Of a stretch of DNA of 64,000 bases, positions 1-8,097 are shown one piece after another. Position numbers and translations under genes: made by a program. This stretch comes from Siminovitchia terrae. GTDB taxonomy: Bacteria > Bacillota > Bacilli > Bacillales > Bacillaceae_C. The first letter of the stretch is position 1. Each line of letters begins with the position of its first letter. The notes under the pieces were generated by a model, which saw only the letters and a list, made by a program, of their open reading frames with translations, had not been told where the DNA came from and did no database searches. The DNA is taken from positions 2,060-66,059 of the forward strand of contig NZ_QYTW02000020.1 in assembly GCF_003605405.2 (NCBI RefSeq), read 5' to 3'.

Positions 1-80
1 TTTATAAGAGAGTTGGGAGCTTTATAAGAGAGTTGGGAGCTTTATAAGAGAGTTGGGAGCTTTATAAGAGAGTTGGGAGC
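1..80. repeat. Four tandem copies of a 20-bp unit at the window edge
   Basis: The unit tttataagagagttgggagc occurs four times head to tail without a mismatch, starting exactly at base 1, so the array may continue to the left or mark a contig end. The last copy runs into a long hairpin whose arms are at 76-86 and 104-114 (GGAGCAGCCGG and its complement). No protein is encoded here. Confidence 0.9.
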
Positions 81-119
81 AGCCGGAGGAAGGATATCCC
101 TTCCCGGCTGCTCCATCAT

Positions 120-146
120 TAAAAAATCCTCCTGGATGATGGAGGT
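120..146 (-). terminator. Rho-independent terminator of the reductase operon
   Basis: Read on the minus strand, CCTCC (145-141) and GGAGG (132-128) form a stem followed by a T run at 126-121. It lies about 110 bases beyond the stop codon of the ferredoxin reductase gene and would end the leftward transcript. A wider stem (CTCCATCAT/ATGATGGAG) overlaps it. Confidence 0.6.
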
Positions 147-252
147 TTGCTATTTTTTTATGCAGTTTCCCTCTAGCTTAGCATATGTTTAGTCTAATCT
201 AACGCTTATATGAACCCAATCATCATCATTTCTACTGTGAGGGACTGCGCCC

Positions 253-1299
253 TTAAGTATGAATCGCCTGTTTCTCTTTTTTTGCCGGGGACTTTTTTCC
301 TGGCGATTCCCCCATTATGGAGGTGCTGTGCTGCGGCTGGAGTCTGGCTTTTGGATCGATGTGCATTTTCGCATTGCTCACTGCAACTGGAGCCTCTCCG
401 AAACCGGTGGCGATTAATTTCACTTTCCCTTCGTACGTACAGACATCTCCGACTGCGTAAATTCCTTTAATATTTGTTTCCATTTTTGAATTGACGACGA
501 TTGAGTTTTTTTCAATATCTAGGCCCCAGTCCTTGATAGGGCCGAGAGAAGAAACAAAACCATAATTAACAATAACATCGTCCACTTCGACCACCTCCTT
601 ACGCTCACTCCCTATCTCCTCCAAGATTACTTGCTCAACTCTATGCTCGCCGATTAATTCCACTGGAACGTACGGCGTTCGAATCTCCACTTTTGAATTT
701 CGAAGTTGTTCGACGCTGTGCTCATGAGCCCGGAATTTATCCCGCCTATGTACTATAGTTACGCTGGCGGCAATAGGCTCAAGCATCAACGACCAATCGA
801 CCGCAGAGTCGCCTCCCCCGAACAAAATGACCCGTCTGTCAGCAAATTGATTCATATCCTTTATATAATAGTGAAGATTTTCCTCTTCATACTTTTCGGA
901 TTCTGTTAACTGCAGCTTCCTTGGCTGAAAAGCACCATTTCCTGCTGTAATAATGATTGTTTTCGTATGATGAATCTCTGTGTTCGTTGTGATTTTAAAG
1001 TTTTCATCGCTCTGTTTTTCGACCAGTTCGACTGACTGCCCCAGGCAAATAACGGGTTCAAATTGATACATTTGCTTGCACAGATTGTCAACCAGATCCT
1101 GCCCGCTCACTTTTGGAAATCCCGCAATATCATATATATTTTTTTCAGGATAAAGAGCTGTTAGTTGGCCGCCCAACTGTGGCAAACTCTCAATGATTTT
1201 CACTGACATCTGCCTCATACCTGCGTAAAAAGCTGTAAAAAGCCCAGCCGGCCCTCCACCAATAATAGTTAGATCAAATACTTCTTTATCGCGGATCAC
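253..1299 (-). CDS. Ferredoxin-NADP+ reductase, YumC/thioredoxin-reductase-like (copy 1)
   Basis: This 348-residue flavoprotein should pass electrons from NADPH to ferredoxin in the cytoplasm. It has the FAD motif GGGPAGLF near residue 14 and the NADP motif GGGDSAVDW in the middle. It lacks the redox CxxC pair of true thioredoxin reductases, which places it in the YumC-type FNR family. GTG is the start, with AAGGAG about eight bases upstream; the RidA stop lies five bases before it, so the two are co-transcribed. A close paralogue lies at 42328-43356. The charged lysine-rich C-terminal tail is longer than in that copy. Three ferredoxin genes lie upstream in the same direction, so it probably recharges them. 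Confidence 0.9.
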   Translation of the reverse strand: MIRDKEVFDLTIIGGGPAGLFTAFYAGMRQMSVKIIESLPQLGGQLTALYPEKNIYDIAGFPKVSGQDLVDNLCKQMYQFEPVICLGQSVELVEKQSDENFKITTNTEIHHTKTIIITAGNGAFQPRKLQLTESEKYEEENLHYYIKDMNQFADRRVILFGGGDSAVDWSLMLEPIAASVTIVHRRDKFRAHEHSVEQLRNSKVEIRTPYVPVELIGEHRVEQVILEEIGSERKEVVEVDDVIVNYGFVSSLGPIKDWGLDIEKNSIVVNSKMETNIKGIYAVGDVCTYEGKVKLIATGFGEAPVAVSNAKMHIDPKARLQPQHSTSIMGESPGKKSPAKKEKQAIHT

Positions 1300-1304
1300 T
1301 CACT

Positions 1305-1769
1305 TCACTCCTTCAACTCAACAGTCATCTCGATTTCAACAGGCGCCCCGCCTGGCAAGGAGGCCAATCCAATTGCTATACGAGCATGCTTCCTTACTTC
1401 TCCAAAAATATCATTCAACAACACCGAAGCAGCATTGATCACTTTCTTATGTTCAGTAAAATCGTTGGTCGTGGCTACATAACCGTTGATCTTTACAATT
1501 CTCTCGACTTGATCAAGATCTCCAACTAGCTTTTTTAGAGCACCCAGTAGATTGATGATACAAATCTTGGCTGCATCCTGCGCTTCTTCGATGTTAATCG
1601 AAGGCGTGCCCAAAGTTCCGATATACCTTTGTTCACCGTTAACCCTGGGGGTCTGTCCTGATAATATGACAGTTCTTCCCGAGACGACGCCCAATGCATA
1701 AGGCATGGCATCATCGTTTAATTCGGGCAAAGTGATATTCAACTCTTGCAATCTTTCTTCAATTGACAT
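1305..1769 (-). CDS. RidA/YjgF family protein
   Basis: A 154-residue protein of the YjgF/YER057c/UK114 superfamily, with the family pattern VSGRTVILSGQTP near the N-terminus and a C-terminal VEIEMTVEL strand. Family members deaminate reactive enamine/imine intermediates, and catabolic clusters often carry a dedicated copy. The second in-frame ATG (1769) was chosen because GGGGG lies about eight bases ahead of it; the first ATG (1775) is too close. It is read just before the reductase and may quench an enamine made by the pathway, which is inference. The length is slightly above the usual 125-130 residues and matches the longer RidA subgroup. Confidence 0.85.
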   Translation of the reverse strand: MSIEERLQELNITLPELNDDAMPYALGVVSGRTVILSGQTPRVNGEQRYIGTLGTPSINIEEAQDAAKICIINLLGALKKLVGDLDQVERIVKINGYVATTNDFTEHKKVINAASVLLNDIFGEVRKHARIAIGLASLPGGAPVEIEMTVELKE

Positions 1770-1917
1770 TCCCATGTCCCCCGCTTTTTTATAAAATTAC
1801 CCCTTTTTTCAAAAAGAGAATGTTTCTGATTTTTTCGCGTCGCCAATACAGACGGCGACCAATTTGCATAGACTCCGCTTTTTTTCAGGGCATTTTCTTC
1901 CCAACTTTCCCCCTACC

Positions 1918-2357
1918 CTAACTGTAAGATTCTCTCTCCTCCGCGCGGCTCTGCTTCCTTGCCACCAAATATCCGCTAAATATAATTCCCATGAACACTG
2001 TCCAAAATATGGCTGTCCATGCAAATGATCCCGTGAGATAGACATCCAATATGCCGACACGAGGATGTGTGAGTGTAAGTACCGCTAGCTTTACACCTAC
2101 CCAACCGACAAGTAGAAAAGCTGCGGATTCAAGAACCGGAAATCTTTGAAGCGAGCGAGCAAAGGCGACTGCTGCAAACCGGAATATGAATGCACCCAAC
2201 AAGCCGTAAAAAAGTGCTTTTTTCTATTTTCCCTGGGTAAGTGCTTTACCAATACAGCGATTACAACTGCGTTATCCGCCGCCAGGATTCCTTCCAACCC
2301 TATTAAAATCAATAAGGTCCATCCGTATTCCAGGAGAATCGTAATATCCCCAAAAAT
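1918..2357 (-). pseudogene. TerC/YceF-family membrane protein, frameshifted
   Basis: One frame encodes the TerC hallmark LEGILAADNAVVIAVLVKHLP. At an A6 run near 2225 the reading moves to another frame that continues KKALFYGLLGAFIFRFAA and two more membrane segments to the stop at 1918. Adding one A restores one protein of about 145 residues, so this is a single-base deletion or a homopolymer sequencing error. The 5' end has no ATG: the frame opens after a stop that overlaps the ferredoxin gene end, and ATT at 2357 would be the only start. TerC proteins are implicated in metal ion handling. The intact family is longer, so the 5' end may also be lost. Confidence 0.7.
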
Positions 2358-2363
2358 GGCCCC

Positions 2364-2624
2364 CTATGATGTAACCTTTTCGAATTTGTCTGGATCTCCC
2401 TCAAATGATTCCTCAGCAATACGAATGGAGCCGGATGGACATTCCTCAAACGCATCCTGAACATCTTCTATGAAATCTTCCTCTACCTTGACGCATCCTC
2501 GATTATCATCTGCCATCACAAAGGCCAGTCCCTCTTCATCGTAGTCATATACGTCCGGTGCTAAATCACCGCATGAACCACAGCTAATGCAAGTTTCTCT
2601 ATTGACGATCGTAAATAAAGGCAT
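2364..2624 (-). CDS. [4Fe-4S]/[3Fe-4S] ferredoxin, Bacillus Fer type (copy 1)
   Basis: An 86-residue acidic ferredoxin. The cluster ligands are visible as C12-x2-C15-x2-C18 and C62 followed by P, the single-cluster arrangement of Bacillus-type ferredoxins. It should carry electrons in the cytoplasm between the YumC-type reductase downstream and an oxygenase. A GAGGAGA Shine-Dalgarno precedes the ATG. It is closely similar in design to the ferredoxin at 41876-42121 next to the Rieske oxygenase, so the window holds two parallel ferredoxin/reductase pairs. Which oxygenase it serves is inferred from its neighbours only. Confidence 0.92.
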   Translation of the reverse strand: MPLFTIVNRETCISCGSCGDLAPDVYDYDEEGLAFVMADDNRGCVKVEEDFIEDVQDAFEECPSGSIRIAEESFEGDPDKFEKVTS

Positions 2625-2721
2625 GACCAGTCTCCTCTCATCTAAATGATTTTTCCGGCTGCGAAATGAGGTGTCATTTTGCTAAACAGACCTTTCACTG
2701 TGACAGCGTAACCCTCAAATA

Positions 2722-2901
2722 TTATTTAACCCTGGCCTTTTTCTTTTCTTCAAAATGAAACATTCTACGTTCAAAATGCAGTTTAACGATTGCATCCCTT
2801 TCACAAAAAGAACATTTCATACGGCATCTCGGCTTGCTGACATGAGGGGCTTTGGCAAACTCAACTGCTTCTTTTAAATGATCGATACAGACCCACATCA
2901 T
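2722..2901 (-). CDS. Small CxxH/CxxC putative zinc-binding protein
   Basis: A 59-residue ORF with a strong GGAGGGAG Shine-Dalgarno just before its ATG. It carries C-I-D-H near residue 5 and C-S-F-C at residues 30-33, with a further Cys at 26, ending in a lysine-rich tail. The CxxH...CxxC pattern resembles the small Bacillus CxxH/CxxC family (YyzF-like) and suggests a structural zinc site. It lies between the [2Fe-2S] and [4Fe-4S] ferredoxin genes in the same direction with short gaps, so it is probably part of that operon. Its function is unknown; possibly a cluster-assembly or oxygenase helper, which is inference. Confidence 0.7.
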   Translation of the reverse strand: MMWVCIDHLKEAVEFAKAPHVSKPRCRMKCSFCERDAIVKLHFERRMFHFEEKKKARVK

Positions 2902-2933
2902 GCTCCCTCCACATTCTTTTGGCGATCTGAAGA

Positions 2934-3284
2934 TTACTTCACTGTAGAAGTTTTCTTGTCCAGCTTATCCGGCTTCCTTTTCTTCACCTGTTTCGTGATT
3001 TCCATATCCCAGGCAACAGCTACATCCTGATTTTTTATAAATGTCTGGCATCCAAGGCGATATCCCTTTTCAAGCCATTCTTCCCCCAGTTTTCTTTGCT
3101 CCTGCCTCGTAATCTTATCTAGGTGTTCTGCTCCCTCCACCGGCTTAAATACACAAGTTCCACAAATTCCTCCCCCGCAAAGGTTTGGAAGCTCACCATC
3201 ATACCGAAGGGACATTCTGAGAATATTGGAGTTTTCCGGGACTTCGAAGGTTTTGTTACTGTTCACGAAATGAATTTTAGGCAT
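2934..3284 (-). CDS. Plant-type [2Fe-2S] ferredoxin
   Basis: A 116-residue protein with the plant/vertebrate-type cluster ligands C36, C41, C44 and C79 (CGGGICGTC, later RLGCQ). The fold is preserved from the N-terminal beta hairpin to the C-terminal strand, followed by a Lys-rich tail. It should be a one-electron donor to an oxygenase. AAAGGAGG precedes the ATG. A GntR-type palindrome lies directly upstream (3305-3323), making this the first gene of a leftward unit with the CxxH/CxxC protein, the [4Fe-4S] ferredoxin, RidA and the reductase. A related [2Fe-2S] ferredoxin is at 7452-7784. Confidence 0.9.
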   Translation of the reverse strand: MPKIHFVNSNKTFEVPENSNILRMSLRYDGELPNLCGGGICGTCVFKPVEGAEHLDKITRQEQRKLGEEWLEKGYRLGCQTFIKNQDVAVAWDMEITKQVKKRKPDKLDKKTSTVK

Positions 3285-3304
3285 ATTCTTGCTCCTCCTT
3301 TAAA

Positions 3305-3323
3305 TTGGTATATGGTATACCAA
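3305..3323 (-). promoter_or_regulatory. GntR-type operator (19-mer), ferredoxin operon
   Basis: The minus strand reads TTGGTATACCATATACCAA, identical over 19 bases to the plus-strand site at 8785-8803. It contains the perfect palindrome TGGTATACCA and an extra half site. It lies about 20 bases upstream of the [2Fe-2S] ferredoxin start, where a repressor would block initiation. The GntR protein encoded at 12365-13045 is the likely binder (inference). Confidence 0.65.
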
Positions 3324-3394
3324 TAAAGTTGTCATGTAAGGGCTCAACTGACACTGAGCCCTTTAAGTATCCCTGCAAAAGTTTTTTCATATGC

Positions 3395-3898
3395 TTATTT
3401 CTTGATATCTGCTGTTGTTTCCACTATCATGCCATCGGTTTTCACATGGTTTTTCAATGCTTCCAATGCCGCAGTTCCGACAGCTGTATCCTGCTCGCCA
3501 TTTCCGCCGCTGATTCCGATCCCTCCAACTACTTCGCCGTCGACTACGATTGGAAAACCACCAACAAAGATGGCAAATTTGCCCGGAATCATAAGTTGGA
3601 TTCCGAAGGCTTCATTTCCTGGAAGTGCTGGTCCATTCGGCTCCGTGTTGAATAAGTGGGTGGAACGCTTGTGGCCCGCAGCCGTATAAGCTTTAGCGAT
3701 CGCAATTTCTGGCCCTGTGATCCGTGCCCCGTTCATTCTTTCCAGAGCGATTAGATTGCCGCCATCGTCCACGATGGCGATTGTTTCCGCCACATTGATC
3801 TCTTCCGATTTCTGTTTCGCAGCTTCGATCATCAGCTTGGCTGCTTCCAACTCAAGCTTAATGACTGTTTTAAAAACTTTCTTCTCTGTTATCGACAT
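3395..3898 (-). CDS. HbpS/GlcG-like (DUF336) protein
   Basis: A 167-residue protein of the HbpS-like/GlcG family: N-terminal helix, then the typical AIVDDGGNLIALERMNGA core and a glycine-rich GGFPIVVDGEVVGGIGISGG segment near the C-terminus. Some members bind heme or cobalamin; many sit in catabolic operons with unclear roles. There is no signal peptide, so it is cytoplasmic. It starts 20 bases after the aldehyde dehydrogenase stop with its own GGAGAG, so the two are probably co-transcribed. Its role here is unknown. Confidence 0.85.
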   Translation of the reverse strand: MSITEKKVFKTVIKLELEAAKLMIEAAKQKSEEINVAETIAIVDDGGNLIALERMNGARITGPEIAIAKAYTAAGHKRSTHLFNTEPNGPALPGNEAFGIQLMIPGKFAIFVGGFPIVVDGEVVGGIGISGGNGEQDTAVGTAALEALKNHVKTDGMIVETTADIKK

Positions 3899-3918
3899 AA
3901 TCTGTCTCTCCTTCTTAT

Positions 3919-5385
3919 TTAATAACCGACATAGACTGTTTTTACCTGTGTGAAGAATTCCAATCCGACTCTTCCTGATTCGCGGAATGTTGCTGTACTG
4001 GATTTTTTGAATCCGCCAAACGGAGCATTCATCAAGTTTCCTGTTGTCGTCCTGTTTACTTTTACAGTACCTGCCTGAATTTTCTTCGTGAAATCGCTCG
4101 CAATATGAAGGCTGTTCGTCACGATTGAAGCGGAAAGCCCATAATTTGATCCGTTTGCAACTTCCATTGCTTCCTCATATGTAGACACTTCAATGACAGC
4201 GACAACCGGCCCAAAAATTTCTTCCTGTGCAATCCGCATGTCTGGCCGTACATCTGTAAAAATAGTAGGCTCTACATAATAGCCCTTAGCATACTGGCCA
4301 TCAGTGATCTGGTTACCACCATACACGAGTTTCGCACCTTCCTTAACACCGATGTCAATATAATTCAGGATGTTTTTCAACTGGCGATGGTTGGCAACTG
4401 GCCCGATCTTGACTCCTTCTTCGAAGCCATTTCCAATCTTAAGATTCTTCGTTTTTTCAATCAGCCTATTAATATAAGCATCTTTAACATTTTGAAGAAC
4501 GATGACTCGGCTTGTTCCGGTACATGCTTGGCCGCTCAGGGAAAAAGCCCCATTGACTGTCAATGTTGCAGCCAAATCCAGATCCGCGTCGTCCATAATA
4601 ATAATGGGATTTTTTCCGCCGAGCTCCATTTGTGTCCTCGTGTTAAAGGAAGATTTGCTGTGAATATCCTCTCCTGCTATTGTAGAGCCGGTAAAAGTGA
4701 CAGCCTTTACAGCTTCGTGGGTCACTAACAAATCACCAATGTCGGATGATTTTCCAGTCACAAAGTTGATAACTCCTTTTGGTATCCCTGCATTATGCAG
4801 TGCCTCAACCAGCCTGAAAGCGATGAGTGGAGTGTCTGATGAGGGCTTGAATACGACTGTGTTTCCAGTGATTAAAGCCGGTGCAATCTTTCTGGCCGGA
4901 ATAGAGATCGGAAAGTTCCAAGGTGTAATGACGGAAATCACTCCAAGCGGCTCACGCTCAGTGGATACCTTCATGTTCGGATCGTCGTGTGGAAATGTCT
5001 CTCCTGTGAAACTCTGACCTTCCACAGCATAAAAGCGCAGCGTCTGTGCAGATCTCAGCACTTCGTTCCTAGCATCATTGACATGCTTCCCTTCTTCTCT
5101 TGTCAGTTCTTCAGCCAATGTATCAGCGCTCTGCTCCAAAATGTCTGCTGCTTTATTTAAGATTGTGGCTCGCTTGGATGGCGCGGTGGCAGCCCATTGC
5201 GGAAAAGCTCTTGAAGCAGCATCGATTGCCTGACGGACATCTTCCTCATTAGAGGCCTGGAAAACTCCTACAATTTCTTCCTTATTTGCCGGATTGATGC
5301 TCAAGAATGTCTGGCCGCTTTGAGTCTCGCTCCAGTCGCCGCCTATCAAATTTTTAAACGTTTCGACCTTTGTTGTAGTCAGCAA
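3919..5385 (-). CDS. Aldehyde dehydrogenase, NAD(P)+-dependent
   Basis: A 488-residue aldehyde dehydrogenase of normal length. Visible motifs are ITPWNFPISIPARK (cofactor site), FTGST, ELGGKNP with the general-base Glu, and GQACTGTSR with the catalytic Cys. The C-terminal stretch (PFGGFKKSS...REAG-like...FFTQVKTVYVGY) resembles Bacillus YcbD-type 2,5-dioxovalerate (alpha-ketoglutarate semialdehyde) dehydrogenases, but the substrate cannot be fixed. TTG is used as start because AAAGGTGA is suitably spaced. It is first in a two-gene unit with the HbpS-like protein. No GntR palindrome was seen directly upstream; a 9-bp inverted repeat (5421-5429/5457-5465) lies there instead. Confidence 0.88.
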   Translation of the reverse strand: MLTTTKVETFKNLIGGDWSETQSGQTFLSINPANKEEIVGVFQASNEEDVRQAIDAASRAFPQWAATAPSKRATILNKAADILEQSADTLAEELTREEGKHVNDARNEVLRSAQTLRFYAVEGQSFTGETFPHDDPNMKVSTEREPLGVISVITPWNFPISIPARKIAPALITGNTVVFKPSSDTPLIAFRLVEALHNAGIPKGVINFVTGKSSDIGDLLVTHEAVKAVTFTGSTIAGEDIHSKSSFNTRTQMELGGKNPIIIMDDADLDLAATLTVNGAFSLSGQACTGTSRVIVLQNVKDAYINRLIEKTKNLKIGNGFEEGVKIGPVANHRQLKNILNYIDIGVKEGAKLVYGGNQITDGQYAKGYYVEPTIFTDVRPDMRIAQEEIFGPVVAVIEVSTYEEAMEVANGSNYGLSASIVTNSLHIASDFTKKIQAGTVKVNRTTTGNLMNAPFGGFKKSSTATFRESGRVGLEFFTQVKTVYVGY

Positions 5386-5495
5386 TATTAATCACCTTTT
5401 CCCATATTTTTCCCAATGAAACGGACCGCCATCGTTTCATAGAATTGAAAGTAACAGCGGTCCGTCTGACAGGCTCTTCTAATAGGAGTTACGCG

Positions 5496-5691
5496 TATCA
5501 AATGCGCCTTGGCGTATTTTCGCCCAGATTTTATCGAGCCCCGCTCGATAAATTTCCTCTAAAAATCTACGGCATCCGCTGGAGGCTTTAACTTTATTCA
5601 ACCAGGGTTTGAACCCCCACTGAATGGAATACCAATAGGCATTCATCTCACCACTTACAGAAGTGGGAGACTTCTGCTGAATGAAGTTAAA
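5496..5691 (+). repeat. Multi-hairpin repeat element, copy 1
   Basis: One of seven related copies. It starts with tatcaaatgcgccttgg and ends with gctgaatgaagttaaa. It contains a TCGAG-type stem, a stem ATTCAG/CTGAAT enclosing GGGTTTGAACCC, and the terminal hairpin CCACTTACAGAAGTGG. A 16-bp inverted repeat (TTTAACTTTATTCAGC-like against the right end) brackets the right half. No target duplication or transposase is seen. It lies between the diiron protein and the aldehyde dehydrogenase. The structure resembles a non-autonomous IS200/IS605-type element. Confidence 0.85.
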
Positions 5692-5762
5692 AGTATCTTG
5701 GTCACCCAGATCAAAACTCACTTGGGCTTGACCTAAACAATACTGGCGATTTAATAAATTTT

Positions 5763-6491
5763 TTAAGACTTTATTAGCTCTCCAAGATCCTGCTCGATGT
5801 ATTCTCTCCACAAGCCGTCCATATACATACGGCGCATTTTAGCACCAGTGCGTACTATCTCAAGACAGCTCTGCTGCAACTCAGGAGTGTCTGCATGTTC
5901 CAACACAATCTTGTATCCACGCTCACCGTGGATTTCGTCAGAGACGATGTGCAGGTCGAAGAATTCAATTTCATCATCTGTAAATCCGTATTTTTCCCTT
6001 AATGCAGGTGTCTGCTTTCTATAGATATCGGGTACCTGAGATTCAAGTCCTACAACAAGCGCAGCCGTAGCCACTACGAAGTTTTCGCGTGCCGCCACTG
6101 CGTAGCACCAGCTTTGAAGTCCGAGTGTTGTGATGGCCATATTGTTTGGATCTACGACTCTTTCGGCGGATGAGCCGCAGGCTTCTGCAAAACGTATCAA
6201 CAAATCTGTATGGCGGTCACCTGCAATTTCTTCTTCATACATATTTTGCAGTGTAAAGTCCTTTGCACTTACGAATTTCTCATCCATTGGAGTGTTGTGA
6301 TAGATGTACGCCAAATAGTCTGCAAACGGTCCAACATAATGGTAGTGGTTCTCCGCCCACCTTGCAAAGTGCTTTCTTTCAAGCTTTCCTTCTGCCCAAG
6401 CTACTGTAAATGGAGCTTTCTGGCTGTGATTTCCTGCAATTGCAATCTCCAATTCTTTACGAAAGTCCTCTTTTGATAATAGTTCTGCCAT
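5763..6491 (-). CDS. CADD/TenA/PqqC-like heme-oxygenase-fold putative diiron oxidase
   Basis: A 242-residue all-helical protein of the TenA/THI-4/PqqC superfamily. ATG 6491 was chosen because AAGGAGG stands just before it. The pattern of metal ligands known from Chlamydia CADD and other heme-oxygenase-like diiron oxidases is complete: E87 (or E88), H94, E150, H181, D185 and H188, with the same spacings of 7, about 31, 4 and 3. TenA thiaminases lack this set. That argues for an O2-activating Fe/Fe or Mn/Fe enzyme. The ferredoxins and reductase around it could supply electrons. A GntR-type palindrome lies upstream (6526-6535). The substrate is unknown. Confidence 0.8.
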   Translation of the reverse strand: MAELLSKEDFRKELEIAIAGNHSQKAPFTVAWAEGKLERKHFARWAENHYHYVGPFADYLAYIYHNTPMDEKFVSAKDFTLQNMYEEEIAGDRHTDLLIRFAEACGSSAERVVDPNNMAITTLGLQSWCYAVAARENFVVATAALVVGLESQVPDIYRKQTPALREKYGFTDDEIEFFDLHIVSDEIHGERGYKIVLEHADTPELQQSCLEIVRTGAKMRRMYMDGLWREYIEQDLGELIKS

Positions 6492-6525
6492 TGTAAAAAT
6501 CCTCCTTAAATTTGTATTCATTATT

Positions 6526-6535
6526 TTGTATACCA
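6526..6535 (-). promoter_or_regulatory. GntR-type operator before the diiron protein
   Basis: TTGTATACCA is a one-base variant of the TGGTATACCA palindrome found upstream of neighbouring units. It lies about 35 bases ahead of the start codon of the diiron protein. Confidence 0.5.
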
Positions 6536-6641
6536 TTTAAGTTAAAAAACTAATGGAGCCATTGGCTTTTTTTAACTTAAAGGGGATTCACAGATTCATA
6601 ACTTGTAAACTAAGCTTTTATCAGTGTATAAGTACTAGTTT

Positions 6642-7415
6642 TTAGTGCAGCATAGCATCTTCTTCTATTTTTAACACTTTCATCAGCTCATTCGAAAGAT
6701 GATCAAGTGCTTCCTCCACTATTTTCCTGCCAATCTCAAAGTCAGCCTGCGAGGCGTCTCCAATACATCCATTCGCAGTCATTTTTTCGTAGTGATAAAA
6801 ACCTTGCAGTGCACATCCCGGCCTTAAATGCTTCCACCTTCCCGCTTCCTGTATATCACCTTTTTGAAGCTTGTTAGTACGAATCAATTCGGGCGCCAGG
6901 TAAAATGCCTCTGATACTTCTCTTTCGCAACTATGACCGAATAAGGTTGACTTAACATTTTCGGCTATCGCCTTTTTGGCCGAAGCAGTTGTTTTCGCAT
7001 AAAATACTTCGACATCCAATTCTTCGGTTATCATATTGACAGCTACATCCAGAGTTGATTGATTGCCCCCGTGTGAATTGAGAAACAAAAACTGCCGAAT
7101 GCCGTGACGCTTAAGTGATAAAACTATATCCTTCAGCAGAGCAATCAGTGTGGTCGGCTTGAGGGAAATCGTACCTGGAAAATTCATGTGATGTGATGAA
7201 ACACCCATGTTGACCGTCGGTGCGATAAGTGCGTATGGGAATAACCGCTCACCTAGTTTGACAGCCATCTTTTCTGCTAGAACCGCATCGCAGCTCTCTA
7301 CCATATGCGGGCCATGCTGTTCATGTGCCCCGACAGGTATAATGGCTAGTCTTACTTTTTCCAAAGCGGCTTCGACTTCTTCCCATGTCATCTTTGCCAG
7401 TTCATAACAATTCAT
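6642..7415 (-). CDS. Creatininase-family amidohydrolase
   Basis: A 257-residue protein of the creatininase/MftE fold. Metal-site motifs are visible: VGAHEQHGPH (Glu and His), SCDAVLAE with Asp, NSHGGN, and HSCEREVSE with Glu near the middle. Members hydrolyse cyclic amides (creatinine), formamides (ArfB) or peptide bonds (MftE). ATG 7415 was chosen because GAAGGTGA is correctly spaced; an upstream GTG is not. It follows the second [2Fe-2S] ferredoxin in the same direction at 36 bases, so they form one unit. In this setting it would open a ring amide or cleave an amide or formamide; the substrate is not known. Confidence 0.85.
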   Translation of the reverse strand: MNCYELAKMTWEEVEAALEKVRLAIIPVGAHEQHGPHMVESCDAVLAEKMAVKLGERLFPYALIAPTVNMGVSSHHMNFPGTISLKPTTLIALLKDIVLSLKRHGIRQFLFLNSHGGNQSTLDVAVNMITEELDVEVFYAKTTASAKKAIAENVKSTLFGHSCEREVSEAFYLAPELIRTNKLQKGDIQEAGRWKHLRPGCALQGFYHYEKMTANGCIGDASQADFEIGRKIVEEALDHLSNELMKVLKIEEDAMLH

Positions 7416-7451
7416 TCGCTTCACCTTCTGTACCTTGTCACCGCTTTCATT

Positions 7452-7784
7452 TTACCTAGTCATTATGGTACCGCGTTTCCTAGGAGGCTTTATTTTGATA
7501 TTCTCCTGTGAAATTTCTATATCTTGCTGGATGTATAGCTGACAAGTAAGCCGGTAACCCTCTTTGAGTTTTTCCCCTAGTATATTTTGTTCCTTCCAAT
7601 TTGGTGGATCAAGCCCTTCAGATCCATTGATCACGCGACATGTACACCTTGTACACTTCCCCATTCCGCACCCAAATTTTAGTTTCGGAAATTCTTTAAT
7701 TCCGGCTAAAACTACCAAATTAGCATTTTCTTCCACTTCCTGTTCTACAGTTGTCCCATCCACATGAAGTATCACCTTAGGCAT
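7452..7784 (-). CDS. [2Fe-2S] ferredoxin (second)
   Basis: A 110-residue ferredoxin with ligands C39, C44, C47 and C81 and an additional Cys at 49 (CGMGKCTRCTC, later RLTCQ). The motif spacing is the plant/vertebrate type. AAGGGGGG stands ahead of the ATG. It is the first gene of the leftward ferredoxin-creatininase unit and is preceded by a GntR-type palindrome at 7828-7837. Together with 2934-3284 it gives this region two [2Fe-2S] donors, suggesting two oxygenase steps or a paired electron relay (inference). Confidence 0.9.
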   Translation of the reverse strand: MPKVILHVDGTTVEQEVEENANLVVLAGIKEFPKLKFGCGMGKCTRCTCRVINGSEGLDPPNWKEQNILGEKLKEGYRLTCQLYIQQDIEISQENIKIKPPRKRGTIMTR

Positions 7785-7827
7785 TTGAAGACATCCCCCC
7801 TTTTACTGAAATTTTAACTTGGGTATA

Positions 7828-7837
7828 TTGTATACCA
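7828..7837 (-). promoter_or_regulatory. GntR-type operator before the second [2Fe-2S] ferredoxin
   Basis: TTGTATACCA lies about 45 bases upstream of the leftward ferredoxin start, in the divergent region 7785-8097. That region is AT-rich, has a second palindrome at 8036 and shows no convincing gene. Confidence 0.5.
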
Positions 7838-8035
7838 ATAAAAACGAGAAGGCAAGGAATTTTTTTAAAAATCAAATGAATAGGAATTATCAATTCGATA
7901 AGCTTATTGAGTTTTATACTACTGTTCATATATTGCTATGTCAAGCGCCACCCACAAATTATTTTTCAAAATTAAATATTCTAAATATACAGTTGAAATT
8001 TTATGCGCTTTGATATAAACTATTAACCACATACA

Positions 8036-8045
8036 TGGTATACAA
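8036..8045 (+). promoter_or_regulatory. GntR-type operator before the 110-residue protein gene
   Basis: TGGTATACAA, one base off the palindrome, lies about 55 bases before the rightward start at 8098. Together with 7828-7837 it makes both sides of this divergent region potential targets of one regulator. Confidence 0.5.
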
Positions 8046-8097
8046 TATTCCAAGGATCTTTAACTTTTAGGTAAATCATTAAAGGAGTGGTTAGGAA

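Noticed and set aside
1-80. The tandem repeat as a CRISPR array
   Set aside because: Units are contiguous with no spacers.
5479-5811. Open frames through the multi-hairpin repeats (peptides such as FNFIQQKSPTSVSGEMN or [13 protein letters not shown])
   Set aside because: They occur only because the repeat lacks stops in some frames; they vary with each copy, lack ribosome sites and follow the hairpin sequence. Not protein genes.
7819-8013. 64-codon ORF in the divergent region between the ferredoxin and the 110-residue protein genes
   Set aside because: No ribosome site, AT-rich composition, overlaps operator sequence; random ORF.
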